A stretch of DNA of 64,000 bases, taken from contig CACJZM010000001.1 in assembly GCA_902597895.1 (NCBI GenBank), positions 15,001 to 79,000 of the forward strand, read 5' to 3'. The notes beneath the pieces are model-generated. The model had not been told where the DNA came from. It was given only the letters and a program-made list of their open reading frames with translations, and did not search any database. A program made the translations under genes and the position numbers. This document shows positions 29,258 to 38,728 of this stretch, in pieces. Position 1 is the first letter of the stretch. Each line of letters begins with the position of its first letter. This DNA comes from an uncultured Pelagibacteraceae bacterium. GTDB lineage: Bacteria; Pseudomonadota; Alphaproteobacteria; Pelagibacterales; Pelagibacteraceae.

Positions 29258-30583
29258 ATGAAAAACATTTTATTGATTCAGAATAAGATCAATAGCTTTA
29301 ATAATTCTATAAATGTGAGTGGAGATAAAAGTTTATCAATAAGATGGGCAATTATGTCTGCTCAAGCATTAGGAAAATCAAAAGCTTTTAATTTATTAAA
29401 CTCAGAAGATGTTAATAATACTTTAATAGCTATTAAAAAATTAGGTATTAAAGTAGTTAAAAAAAAAGACTATTGTGAAATATTTGGCAGAGGCTTAAAT
29501 GGATTTTCTTTTAGTAACAATACTACAATTAATGCTCAAAATTCAGGAACATTCGCAAGACTTATCCTGGGTGTCTTAGCAAAAACTAAAAAAAAAATAA
29601 TTCTAAAAGGTGACAGAAGTTTATCAAATAGAGATTTTTCAAGAGTCATTCAACCTTTGAATAAATTTGGTGTCAAAATTATTTCAAAAAAAAATAAACT
29701 ACCACTTAAAGTTTGTGGAACTGAGTATTTAAGACCAATAAACTATGAAGAATATAAAGGAAGTGCTCAAGTCAAAAGTTGTATAATGCTAGCAGCTTTA
29801 AATACACCTGGTATAACAAAAATTAAGTGCAAACCTTCAAGAAACCATACTGAATTATTATTCAAACATTTAAAACTTAATATAAACATTCAAAAAAAAA
29901 ATAGTTATGACATAATTAAAATTAAAGGTGGAAAACAATATAAAGGTTTTAATTATATTATACCTGGCGATATTAGCTCTGCTTCTTTTTTTATAGTTTT
30001 AACATTATTATCTAAAAATTCGAAATTAGTTATTAAAAATATAAATGTAAATGAAACTAGAACAGGAATTATTGATATTTTAAAAAAAATGAATGGAAAA
30101 ATTTTTTTAAAAAATAAAAGATATTATAAAGGTGAAAAAGTGGCTGATATACATGTCATAAGCTCTAATAAATTAAAATCTATAAATTGTCCAAAAGAAA
30201 TAAACAGTAGACTGATAGATGAGCTCCCTTTGATATTTCTTGTGTGTGCAAAAGCTAAAGGAATTTCTAGATTTAAAAATTTAGATGAGTTAAGACATAA
30301 AGAAAGTGATAGACTAAAGTTATCTTCAAAATTTTTAAATATGTTGGGTATTAAAAATGAGATAAATATAAACTCGTTTAAAATAAAAGGAAATCCAAAC
30401 TTACTTTTATCAAAAAACTTTACTGTCAAAGATTTTTTTAAAGATCATAGAATTTTTATGCTATCTTGTATAGCTGCTTTAACTTTAGGTGGCACATGGA
30501 AAATTCATGATAAAAACTCTGTTAACACATCTTTTCCAAATTTTTTGAAAACTTTAAAAGAATTAGGGGGAAAATTTAAATAA
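29258..30583 (+). CDS. aroA: 3-phosphoshikimate 1-carboxyvinyltransferase (EPSP synthase)
   Basis: The sixth step of the shikimate pathway. The N-terminal VSGDKSLSIRWAIMSAQALG segment corresponds to the phosphate/shikimate-binding PGDKS motif. The region NAQNSGTFARLILGVLA matches the PEP-binding GNAGTAxRxL motif, with SG replacing AG. The DELRHKESDRL motif (about 343-353) is complete. Length 441. The NxGT position differs from the class-I consensus, so inhibitor sensitivity should not be assumed. It abuts cmk. Confidence 0.93.
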   Translation: MKNILLIQNKINSFNNSINVSGDKSLSIRWAIMSAQALGKSKAFNLLNSEDVNNTLIAIKKLGIKVVKKKDYCEIFGRGLNGFSFSNNTTINAQNSGTFARLILGVLAKTKKKIILKGDRSLSNRDFSRVIQPLNKFGVKIISKKNKLPLKVCGTEYLRPINYEEYKGSAQVKSCIMLAALNTPGITKIKCKPSRNHTELLFKHLKLNINIQKKNSYDIIKIKGGKQYKGFNYIIPGDISSASFFIVLTLLSKNSKLVIKNINVNETRTGIIDILKKMNGKIFLKNKRYYKGEKVADIHVISSNKLKSINCPKEINSRLIDELPLIFLVCAKAKGISRFKNLDELRHKESDRLKLSSKFLNMLGIKNEININSFKIKGNPNLLLSKNFTVKDFFKDHRIFMLSCIAALTLGGTWKIHDKNSVNTSFPNFLKTLKELGGKFK

Positions 30584-31243
30584 ATGATCAAAAAATTTAA
30601 ATTTTCTATTGCGGTTGATGGTAGTAGTGCATCTGGCAAAAGTACTGGTAGCAAATATATATCTAAATATTTTGGTTTTAATCTATTATCTTCTGGAAAA
30701 CTTTATAGATATTTGGCATATAAAATCATCCAAAATAAATATAATTACAACGATAAATTTATTAAAAAAATATCAGAGTCTATAAATATTAAAAAATTAA
30801 GTAGTAAAAATCTTTATTTGCCAGATGTTACAAAATTAGCCTCAGCAATCGCAAAAAAAAAATACATTAGAGAACATTTAAAAAAATTTCAAACAGACTT
30901 TATCAAGAATAATTCCAAAGTGATTATCGAAGGTAGAGACATTGCCTCAAAAATTATGCCAAATGCTGATTTAAAATTTTTTTTTAAATGTTCATTAGAT
31001 AAAAAAGCAAAAAGAAGATTGAAAGAGTTTAAAAAATTAAATAACAAGATTAAACTGAAAGATGTTAAAAAAGCTTTAAAAATAAGAGATTTTAGCGATA
31101 AAAATAGAAAAGAAAGCCCTTTGCTTTTTACTAAAGGTGCTGTATTAGTTGACACCACTAAATTAAATTTAAGTCAAATGAGGCTAAAATTGATAAAAAT
31201 AGTGAAAAAGGAAATTAATAAGAAAAAATATGGAAGTTTATAA
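30584..31243 (+). CDS. cmk: cytidylate kinase
   Basis: Phosphorylates CMP and dCMP. The P-loop appears as DGSSASGKSTGSKY (about 13-26), and the NMP-binding/lid segments as IIEGRDIASKIMP (about 112-124) and IRDFSDKNRKESPL (about 166-179). Length 219 is normal. The order aroA-cmk-rpsA-ihfB is conserved in Proteobacteria. It overlaps rpsA by 14 nt. Confidence 0.94.
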   Translation: MIKKFKFSIAVDGSSASGKSTGSKYISKYFGFNLLSSGKLYRYLAYKIIQNKYNYNDKFIKKISESINIKKLSSKNLYLPDVTKLASAIAKKKYIREHLKKFQTDFIKNNSKVIIEGRDIASKIMPNADLKFFFKCSLDKKAKRRLKEFKKLNNKIKLKDVKKALKIRDFSDKNRKESPLLFTKGAVLVDTTKLNLSQMRLKLIKIVKKEINKKKYGSL

Positions 31244-32963
31244 AGATTTGTCTTCGCAGGCTGTTAAAGAGTTTGAAAACTTGCTTAATAGTCAGATGTC
31301 TAAAGTTAAAATTGAAGAAGGCAAAATTATAAATGGTACAGTAACTAAAATAAGTGAAAAATTTGTTTTCCTTTTTGTAGAAGGTTTAAAATCAGAACCA
31401 GTATTAGATATTAACGAAATTAAAACTCTTAATTTATTTGATAAATTAAAAGTAGGATCTAAATTACCAGTTTTATTAGAAAAAATTGAAGATAAAAATG
31501 GTGAAGTTATAGTTTCTGCAACCAAAGCTCAAAAAATTAAAGGTTGGCAAGAACTTGAAAAAGCGTTTGAAAAAAACGAACCTATAATTGGTCGTATTCA
31601 AAGTAAATGCAAAGGTGGAGTAATAGTAGAACACATTGATACTGGATCTCTAATGTTTTGTCCCGGTAGTCAGATAAGTGACAAGCCTTTAAAAGATATA
31701 TCACACTTAATGAACGAACCACAAAAATTTGCTTTGATAAAACTTGATAAAATTAGAGGTAACGCGTGTGTTTCTAGAAGACAAATTGTTTCTTCAAATA
31801 AAAAAGAGGATAAAGCGAAAATTATAGAGAAATATAAAGTTGGAGATATTATAAAAAATGCAGTTGTTAAAGGATACAGTTCCTTTGGTTGTTTCTTTGA
31901 TGTAAACAACGGGGAGCTAGATGTGTTAGTACATTTACAGGAAATTTCATACTCTAGAGTAAATCATCCAGATGAAATTTTTAATATAGGTGAGAAACAT
32001 GATTTGTTAGTAATTACTGTGGATAAAGAAAAATTACAAGTAGGCTGTTCAATTAAACAACTTTCTCCAGATCCATTTGAACACATAAGTAATTATGAGT
32101 TAAACAAAAAATATAAAGTTAAAGTAGTAAAAATAACTGATTACGGATGTTTTTGTGAGCTGGAACCAGGTTTGAGCACACTGCTTCATTCGAGCGAACT
32201 AAGTTGGAACAAAAAAAATATTTCAGCTAAAAAAATGTTTAAAATTGGTGATGAGATAGACTGTGTTATTACAGAGATAGATAAAGAAAAAAGAAGAGTA
32301 GCAATTTCCCATAAATTAACTACTGAAAATCCTTTTAAAACTTTAGAGAGAGATGTTGGAGTTGGAGGAAAAATTGAAGGAACAATTTCGTCAATTAATG
32401 ACTATGCAATTTATCTTAAATTGAATAAATATGATTTAGACGCTTTTCTTCATGCAAATGATATTTCATACCAAGGAAAACCAGAAGAACAATTAAAAAA
32501 TTATAAAAAAGGTGAAAATTTAACTGTTAAAATACTTGAGATAAAAGTTGAAGAACAAAAGCTAAGAGTTGGTCTTAAACAGACTAAAACTGATCCTTTC
32601 GATTGGTTTTCGGATAAAAAAATTAACGATGTGATAACAGTAAAAGTAGTTTCCTCGGATAGTAAAGGTTTGTATGTTAAACCAGAGGGATGTGACTTGG
32701 AATTTATGATTAAGAAAAATCAAATCGCAATTAACACTGCTGATGCAAGACCTTCAAGATTCCTTGGGGGAGAAAGAATAGACGCGGCTATCGCGGAGTT
32801 AAATTTTAATCAAAGAAAAGTCAATTTAAGTATTAAATTGCTTGAAGAATTGCAAAATAAAGAAGCTGTCTCTAAATTTTCGTCACCACTTTCAGGAAAA
32901 AACTTACCTTTTTCATCACTTTCAGATAAATTAGAGGATAAAAAAACTAATAAAAAAGAATAA
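31230..32963 (+). CDS. rpsA: 30S ribosomal protein S1
   Basis: Binds mRNA and brings it to the 30S subunit. 577 residues with about six S1 (OB-fold) repeats, starting near 30, 110, 205, 290, 380 and 465. The third to sixth show the clear pattern of V...Y..GCFF...G..LVHxSE. A charged tail follows the last repeat. S1 matters especially where Shine-Dalgarno sequences are weak, as in many genes here. It overlaps cmk by 14 nt and ends 5 nt before ihfB. Confidence 0.96.
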   Translation: MEVYKDLSSQAVKEFENLLNSQMSKVKIEEGKIINGTVTKISEKFVFLFVEGLKSEPVLDINEIKTLNLFDKLKVGSKLPVLLEKIEDKNGEVIVSATKAQKIKGWQELEKAFEKNEPIIGRIQSKCKGGVIVEHIDTGSLMFCPGSQISDKPLKDISHLMNEPQKFALIKLDKIRGNACVSRRQIVSSNKKEDKAKIIEKYKVGDIIKNAVVKGYSSFGCFFDVNNGELDVLVHLQEISYSRVNHPDEIFNIGEKHDLLVITVDKEKLQVGCSIKQLSPDPFEHISNYELNKKYKVKVVKITDYGCFCELEPGLSTLLHSSELSWNKKNISAKKMFKIGDEIDCVITEIDKEKRRVAISHKLTTENPFKTLERDVGVGGKIEGTISSINDYAIYLKLNKYDLDAFLHANDISYQGKPEEQLKNYKKGENLTVKILEIKVEEQKLRVGLKQTKTDPFDWFSDKKINDVITVKVVSSDSKGLYVKPEGCDLEFMIKKNQIAINTADARPSRFLGGERIDAAIAELNFNQRKVNLSIKLLEELQNKEAVSKFSSPLSGKNLPFSSLSDKLEDKKTNKKE

Positions 32964-32968
32964 ATTAA

Positions 32969-33259
32969 TTGGTCTCAAATAAGTCAGATATCTTAAAAAT
33001 TTTATCCAACAACTACCCTAATTTTTTAAAAAAAGATCTTTCAAAATTTATTGAAATTGTACTTAATGAAATACAAAATGCTTTAAGACGCAATGAAAGA
33101 ATAGAACTTAGAGATAACTTTACCTTGGAAGGAAAAATTCAAAAAGCTAGAATTGCTAGAAATCCTAAAACAAATGAAAAAATTAATATTCAAGAAAAAA
33201 AGTTAATCAAATTTAAAATGTCAAAAGAATGGTTTAAAAAAATAAATGAAAAAATATAA
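32969..33259 (+). CDS. ihfB: integration host factor subunit beta
   Basis: A HU/IHF-family DNA-bending protein of 96 residues. The DNA-intercalating arm segment RNPKTNEKI (about 69-77) is present. The start is a TTG at 32969; no ATG is available in frame before the conserved N-terminal helix. The position directly after rpsA is the standard place for ihfB and supports beta over HU. It overlaps pyrF by 14 nt. Confidence 0.88.
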   Translation: MVSNKSDILKILSNNYPNFLKKDLSKFIEIVLNEIQNALRRNERIELRDNFTLEGKIQKARIARNPKTNEKINIQEKKLIKFKMSKEWFKKINEKI

Positions 33260-33938
33260 AATATTTGTTGCTTGTGATACTTCTAATATAAATTTTGTGA
33301 GGAAAATAATTCAAAATACTAAAAATAGAAAACTAGAAATTATACCCAAGTTTGGATTACAGTTTTTTTATAGCGAAAACGGAAGAAAATTTTTAGAAAA
33401 ATTTAAAGGTAATTTTTTCTTAGATCTAAAATTAAATGACATTAGCGCAACTGCTAAAGCTGCAATAAATTCTATTAAAGACCTTAAGAGATGCAGATAT
33501 ATAACAATTCATGCAAATGGTGGTTTAGAAATGATGAGGGCAGTCAAAAAAGAAGCCAAAAAAACAAATAAAAATTTAAAAATTTTGGGCGTTACAGTAT
33601 TGACCAGCCTTAATAATAGATCTTTAAAGGAGACTGGGCATACAAAAAACATAAATCAGATAGTTAGAAAACAAGCTAGTTTAATTAAAAAATCAGGATG
33701 TCATGGAATTGTTTGCTCTGCACAAGAAGCTAAATTTATAAAAATGAAATACAAGAATTTGTTTGTTGTAACGCCTGGAATAAGATTGCCTGGAGATAAA
33801 AAGGATGATCAGTCCAGAGTAGTCACACCTTTTGATGCATTTGTCAAAAACCAAGCTGATGCAATCGTCATGGGCCGATCATTGACAAAGAATAATATTA
33901 AAAAAAATATTCAAAATTTAATTAATCATATTTATTAA
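33246..33938 (+). CDS. pyrF: orotidine 5'-phosphate decarboxylase
   Basis: The last step of UMP synthesis. The catalytic Lys/Asp array is seen in DLKLNDISAT (about residues 59-68; family pattern DxKxxD). Phosphate-binding segments TPGIRLPGDKKDDQSRV (about 177-193) and VMGRSL (about 212-217) are present. Length 230 is normal. It starts inside the ihfB end and abuts trpF. Confidence 0.93.
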   Translation: MKKYKIFVACDTSNINFVRKIIQNTKNRKLEIIPKFGLQFFYSENGRKFLEKFKGNFFLDLKLNDISATAKAAINSIKDLKRCRYITIHANGGLEMMRAVKKEAKKTNKNLKILGVTVLTSLNNRSLKETGHTKNINQIVRKQASLIKKSGCHGIVCSAQEAKFIKMKYKNLFVVTPGIRLPGDKKDDQSRVVTPFDAFVKNQADAIVMGRSLTKNNIKKNIQNLINHIY

Positions 33939-34555
33939 TGATTAAGGGAATTAAAATTTGTGGGATCTCCGATCCAAAAACTTTAAATTATATTATTAAC
34001 CATGCTTATCCACCAAAATTTATCGGTTTCGTTACAAATTTTAAAAAAAGTAAGAGATTTGTTCATTATAGTATTTTAAAAAAATTATTAAATATTGATA
34101 AAAAAAATATAAATTTTGTGTCTGTATTAGTAAATCCAAATGATAAAATTTTAGAAAAAATTAAAGATATGAAATTTGATTATTATCAACTTTATAATGT
34201 GGCTCCTGAGAGAACAATGGAAATAAAAAGAAAATATAAAAAAAAAATAATTTCAGCTATTACAGTTTTTAATAAAGAAGATGTAGATAGATATAAAAAG
34301 TATCAGAAAATATCTGAAATTATTTTATTTGATGGGAAAGGTTATGAAAAATCTATTGGCTTTGATCATAAATTATTAAATAATTTACCTAGCTCTTTAA
34401 ATAAAATGATTGCTGGAAATATAAAAATAGATGATATTCCTAATTTAAAGAATAAAGAGTATTTTATTGATTTATCTGGTGGATTAGAAAATAATCATGG
34501 GAAAAAAGATATTAAAAAAATTAATAAATTATTAAATTCAGCTGCTAAAATATGA
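33938..34555 (+). CDS. trpF: phosphoribosylanthranilate isomerase
   Basis: The third step of tryptophan synthesis from anthranilate. It begins with the catalytic KICGI motif (6-10, Cys8 as general base). The conserved D (family: Asp as general acid) is in ILFDGKG (about 127-133), and the phosphate-binding end in IDLSGGLENNHGKKD. The protein is divergent in the middle. It is followed by trpB with a 4-nt ATGA overlap, in the usual trpF-trpB-trpA order. Confidence 0.88.
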   Translation: MIKGIKICGISDPKTLNYIINHAYPPKFIGFVTNFKKSKRFVHYSILKKLLNIDKKNINFVSVLVNPNDKILEKIKDMKFDYYQLYNVAPERTMEIKRKYKKKIISAITVFNKEDVDRYKKYQKISEIILFDGKGYEKSIGFDHKLLNNLPSSLNKMIAGNIKIDDIPNLKNKEYFIDLSGGLENNHGKKDIKKINKLLNSAAKI

Positions 34556-35787
34556 AATTGAGAAAAAAAATTCCAGTAATCGATCAAGGTAATAAACTTG
34601 GTTTTTGGGGTGGAAGATTTGGTGGAAACTTTGTTCCTGAAACATTAAAGAAACCAATTGAGGACTTAGAAATATTATTTAATAAATTGAAAAAGGATAA
34701 AAAATTTATCAAAGAGAGAGACAAATATTTTAAAAATTGGATAGGTTCTCCAACAAGATTTATAAAATTGAATAATCTAACAGAACATATTGGAGGTGCA
34801 CAAATATGGTCTAAAGTAGTTTCAGATGCCAATGGAGGAGCACATAAAATTTATAATGCTACAGTGCATTGTTTGTTAGCAAAAAGATCTGGTAAAAAAA
34901 TGATTTGTGGTGATACAGGAGCTGGGTATGCGGGCAAAATGCTAAGCATGGCAGCAAAAAAATTTGGATTAAAATGTAAAATTTTCATGGGCGCAAAAGA
35001 TATACAAAGACAACAACCAAATGTAAGAGCGATGAAAAAAAATGGAGCAGAAGTTGTGCCAGTTTACTCAGGAAGTCAAACTCTTGTAGACGCTGTTTCA
35101 GAATGTATGAGATATTGGGTAGCAAACTGTGATAAAACAGCAATGTGCGTAGGAAGTACAGTTGGTCCAGCAGTTTTTGTTCGAATATGCGGATGGAGTA
35201 CAAGTCAAATTTCTAGAGAACTTAAGGTCCAATTATTGGATGAATTTGGTTCCATTCCAAAAAAAATAAAACTTTATAATTGCGTTGGTGGAGGTTCGTC
35301 AAGTTTTGGATTTTGGAATGAATTTATGGATTACGATAAAAAACAAATTGAATTTATAGGAGTCGAGGCTGGAGGACCTGCCAAAAGTAAAAAACATGCA
35401 GCACCTTTAACTTATGGATCTAAAATAGGAATTCTTCATGGAGCAGCTCAGTATGTGAATCAAAATGACGATGGACAAATAGAAGAAACTGAGTCTATTT
35501 CTGCTGGTCTAGACTATCCTGGTATATCTCCACTTCATTGTTTTTTGAAAGATACTAAAAGAGCAAGATACACTGCTGCAAGCGATGAAGAAGCTTTGTA
35601 TGCATATAAACTTGTTACTCAATTTGAAGATCTCAGGCCATCATTAGAACCGTGTCATGCATTTTATGTTGCTATAAAAGAGTCAAAAAAATTTAGTAAA
35701 GATACAATTGTTATAGTTAATAGTTGTGGAGATGCATACAAAGATCGAGAAATTTTAAAAAGAAGATTAGGAAAAAAGTATGTTTAA
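34552..35787 (+). CDS. trpB: tryptophan synthase beta chain, divergent active site
   Basis: By position and overall sequence this is TrpB, which joins serine and indole. The PLP-Lys is K99 in GGAHK. Comparison with Salmonella TrpB (residues aligned by hand, no gaps from K87 to K167) shows replacements at key sites: the acid-base Glu109 is D121, Gln114 is Y126, His115 is A127, the alpha-contact Lys167 is V179, and Ser377 near the PLP ring nitrogen is Cys in VNSCGD. The KREDLNHTG strand before the Lys is VVSDANGG. Retained are AGLDYPG (Asp305), Glu350 and the GGGS phosphate loop. It may be an active variant or altered in specificity. Confidence 0.9.
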   Translation: MKLRKKIPVIDQGNKLGFWGGRFGGNFVPETLKKPIEDLEILFNKLKKDKKFIKERDKYFKNWIGSPTRFIKLNNLTEHIGGAQIWSKVVSDANGGAHKIYNATVHCLLAKRSGKKMICGDTGAGYAGKMLSMAAKKFGLKCKIFMGAKDIQRQQPNVRAMKKNGAEVVPVYSGSQTLVDAVSECMRYWVANCDKTAMCVGSTVGPAVFVRICGWSTSQISRELKVQLLDEFGSIPKKIKLYNCVGGGSSSFGFWNEFMDYDKKQIEFIGVEAGGPAKSKKHAAPLTYGSKIGILHGAAQYVNQNDDGQIEETESISAGLDYPGISPLHCFLKDTKRARYTAASDEEALYAYKLVTQFEDLRPSLEPCHAFYVAIKESKKFSKDTIVIVNSCGDAYKDREILKRRLGKKYV

Positions 35788-36577
35788 TCTTATTAATTCT
35801 GCGTTCAAAAAAGCAAAACAAGAAAATAGACCTGCTTTATTAACCTATACAGTAGCAGGAGATAGTTCAGAAAAGCAATCTTTAGAAATACTAAAATCTA
35901 TATCAAGTTATGCTGACATCCTTGAAGTTGGTGTACCTCACAATACTCCTGTAGCAGACGGAAGCCAAATTCAAACAAGTGCCTATCGAGCAATTAAAGG
36001 TGGTATTAAAATAAAAAATATTTTTAAAATTGTAAAAGATTTTAAAAAAAACAAAAATTCAAAGCCAATAATATTGATGGGTTATTATAATATGATCTAT
36101 CAATATGGAGAAAATAAATTTTTAACTGACTGTAAAAAAAGTGGAGTAAACGGATTAATTGTTGTTGATTTGCCTTGGCCAGAAAACAAAGTTTTTGCAA
36201 AAAAATGTAAAAAAAAATTAATATGTTTTGTTCAATTAATTTCTCCCACAACATCAAATAAGAGACTTAAAAATATTATTCGTGACTCACATAGTATGCT
36301 TTATTATATAAGTATGCTCTCTACCACAGGAGGTAAACTGAAAGTATCTCCAAAAAAAATATTATTAAATTATAATAAAATTAAAAAAATAAATAAAAAA
36401 AAGAATATCGTAATAGGATTTGGTATTACTGAGAAATCAATTAAAAATTTAAGTAGCGCTGATGGATTAGTCGTTGGAAGCGCAATTTGTAAGGAAATTA
36501 CTAGAAGTTTAATTAGTAGACAAAATCCTGTCACAAATATAGTTAGATTAGTAAGAAAATTAAAAAATATAAATTAA
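35780..36577 (+). CDS. trpA: tryptophan synthase alpha chain
   Basis: Releases indole from indole-3-glycerol phosphate. The catalytic E49 and D60 are present at the same numbers as in Salmonella, within EVGVPHNTPVADG. Asp56, which contacts TrpB Lys167 in the Salmonella enzyme, is T56 here. In loop 6 the Thr183 equivalent is kept (STTGG) but Arg179 and Gly181 are not. Length 265 is normal. It overlaps trpB by 8 nt and accD by 1 nt. Confidence 0.93.
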   Translation: MFNLINSAFKKAKQENRPALLTYTVAGDSSEKQSLEILKSISSYADILEVGVPHNTPVADGSQIQTSAYRAIKGGIKIKNIFKIVKDFKKNKNSKPIILMGYYNMIYQYGENKFLTDCKKSGVNGLIVVDLPWPENKVFAKKCKKKLICFVQLISPTTSNKRLKNIIRDSHSMLYYISMLSTTGGKLKVSPKKILLNYNKIKKINKKKNIVIGFGITEKSIKNLSSADGLVVGSAICKEITRSLISRQNPVTNIVRLVRKLKNIN

Positions 36578-37506
36578 TGAACTGGTTAACAAAAGCAAAA
36601 ATTTTTGGCGAAAAAATAAAGAAAGTACTGAAAAAGAGACCGTCAAAAGAAGACATGGAAAATTCTGATTGGACTAGCTGTTGTAAGGGACCAGTTTTAA
36701 AAAAAGATCTTGAAGATAATTTATGGGTATGTGGCTCGTGTGGCAAACATCATAGAATTAGTTGTAGACAAAGGTTTGATATTTTCTTTGGTAAAAATAA
36801 ATATGAAATTTTAGAAACACCTCAGCCTTCTGAAGATCCATTAAATTGGAAAGATACAAAAAGTTATAAAGTCAGATTAGCACAAGCGAGAAAAAAAACT
36901 CATCAGAATTGTGCAGTAATGATAGCTAAAGGCTCTGTTAATGGAATCCAAGTCACTGCTGGGGCAATTAATTTTGACTTCATAGGTGGTTCAGTTGGTG
37001 CTGCTGAAGGAGAAGCCATTATATACGGTGTTCAGCATGCTATAGACAATCAAACACCTTACGTTTTTTTTCCGTGCGGAGGAGGCCAGAGAATGTTTGA
37101 AAGTCCAATTGCTTTGGCAAACATGACAAGAACAACTTTAGCCATTAATGAATTAAAAAAAAATAATCTTCCATACATAGTATGTTTTACAGATCCAACT
37201 GCAGGAGGTATTACTGCGTCATTTGCAATGTTAGGTGATATTCATTTTGCAGAAAGTGGTTGTTTAATAGCTTTTGCTGGAAAAAGAGTGATTCAAGCAA
37301 CAGTGAAAGAAGAGTTGAGTCAAGATTTTCAAACTGCAGAATTTGTAGAAAAACATGGTTTTGTTGACAAAGTAATTCATAGAAAAGATTTATCTAAAGA
37401 AATAGGGAATTTACTTGATATATTGCTAAAGAAAAATTCTGAGGTAAAGTCTGAGAATCTAAATGAAACTTCAGAACTTATTGTCGAGACTAGAGAAGCA
37501 TCATAA
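36577..37506 (+). CDS. accD: acetyl-CoA carboxylase carboxyltransferase subunit beta
   Basis: Partner of AccA. The carboxyltransferase domain is intact (FIGGSVGAAEGEAI, PCGGGQRMFES, FTDPTAGGITASFAMLGD). The N-terminal zinc ribbon is altered: the second pair CGSC is at 52-55, but the first pair is C35-C36 (adjacent Cys) in place of CxxC. Length 309. The cluster trpA-accD-folC is conserved in Alphaproteobacteria. Its last 44 nt overlap the folC reading frame. Confidence 0.95.
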   Translation: MNWLTKAKIFGEKIKKVLKKRPSKEDMENSDWTSCCKGPVLKKDLEDNLWVCGSCGKHHRISCRQRFDIFFGKNKYEILETPQPSEDPLNWKDTKSYKVRLAQARKKTHQNCAVMIAKGSVNGIQVTAGAINFDFIGGSVGAAEGEAIIYGVQHAIDNQTPYVFFPCGGGQRMFESPIALANMTRTTLAINELKKNNLPYIVCFTDPTAGGITASFAMLGDIHFAESGCLIAFAGKRVIQATVKEELSQDFQTAEFVEKHGFVDKVIHRKDLSKEIGNLLDILLKKNSEVKSENLNETSELIVETREAS

Positions 37507-38728
37507 AAAAAAATTAGACCTATCTTTAGGTAGAACATTTAATCTTTTAAAAAAGTTAGGCAATCCACAGAATAAGTTAGAAAATGTTATTAGTATAGTC
37601 GGAACAAACTCTAAAGCTTCAATGGCGTATTCTCTTCAATCTATTCTTAAACAGGACGGTTATAAGTGTAACTTATATACCTCTCCACATCTTACATCTT
37701 ATACTGAACGTTTTATATATAATGATAAAGAAATAAACGAGGAAAATCTAATAGAATTGATTGAAGATGTGGAGAAAGTTTTAGGAAAAGATAATGCAAC
37801 TGTATTTGAGATACTGACTTGCGCATTTATAAAAAATGCTGAAAACTTTAAAGATAATATAAATATTATTGAGTCAGGTTTATTTCATCAGTATGATAGC
37901 ACAAATGTTTTTAAAGAAAATTTATCAACACTTTTAGGTGTTATTCATAATGACCATTTTCAATGGCTACAAAATAAAAGTATAGAAGGCGTTATATACG
38001 AGAAAACTAACAAACTTTTAGACTCAAATATATTCATTAATAAACAAGTAAATGAAGATATTAGAAAAAAAATAGAAAAATCATTAAAAAATAATAAATC
38101 TAAAAAATACTTTTTTGGTAAGAATTTCAATATTTCAAAATCTGAAAATAGTTTTATTCAATATCAAGACGAGTCCGGTGAATTAATTTTACCACAACCC
38201 AATATTTTAGGAGAACATCAGTTATACAATATTAGCACTTCTATAGCTGCATCAAGAAAAATCTTTAAAGTTAAAGATGAAAGTATTAAAAAAGGAGTTC
38301 AAGAAATTAAACTTAAAGGTCGTCTTCAAGAAATTAAATCTGGAAAATTAAAAAAACTTGCTGGAAATAATAGACTAATAATCGATGGAGGTCATAATAT
38401 TTCAGCATCATTTTCAATATCAAAATGGGTCAAAACTCAAAACGAGGAAGTTAATCTAATTATTGGAATGATGAAAGATAAAGAGCATTATGAATTTGTT
38501 AAAGCTTTTGAGACAGTTGTTAAGTCGATTACCTTAATTGATATTCCAAATAATGAAGGAGCAATTCTTAAGGAGGATTTAAAAAATAAATTAAATGGTA
38601 TTAAAATAAAATTTCATCTTTCTGATAGTATAGAAGAGAGTATAAAATCTTTTTCAGCTCAAGATAAAACTATTATTTTATGTTTGGGTTCTTTATATCT
38701 TTGTGGTGAAATACTAAAATTAAATTAA
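37463..38728 (+). CDS. folC: folylpolyglutamate / dihydrofolate synthase
   Basis: Adds glutamate to folates. The Mur-ligase-like fold is recognisable but divergent: the P-loop is GTNSKAS (47-53) in place of GTNGKGS, the LGGRLDATN segment is LFHQYDSTN, and the DGAHN segment is DGGHN. Length 421 and position after accD match FolC. The ATG at 37463 lies 44 nt inside accD in another frame; starting later would remove conserved N-terminal helix residues. Activity on both substrates cannot be told. Confidence 0.85.
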   Translation: MKLQNLLSRLEKHHKKKLDLSLGRTFNLLKKLGNPQNKLENVISIVGTNSKASMAYSLQSILKQDGYKCNLYTSPHLTSYTERFIYNDKEINEENLIELIEDVEKVLGKDNATVFEILTCAFIKNAENFKDNINIIESGLFHQYDSTNVFKENLSTLLGVIHNDHFQWLQNKSIEGVIYEKTNKLLDSNIFINKQVNEDIRKKIEKSLKNNKSKKYFFGKNFNISKSENSFIQYQDESGELILPQPNILGEHQLYNISTSIAASRKIFKVKDESIKKGVQEIKLKGRLQEIKSGKLKKLAGNNRLIIDGGHNISASFSISKWVKTQNEEVNLIIGMMKDKEHYEFVKAFETVVKSITLIDIPNNEGAILKEDLKNKLNGIKIKFHLSDSIEESIKSFSAQDKTIILCLGSLYLCGEILKLN

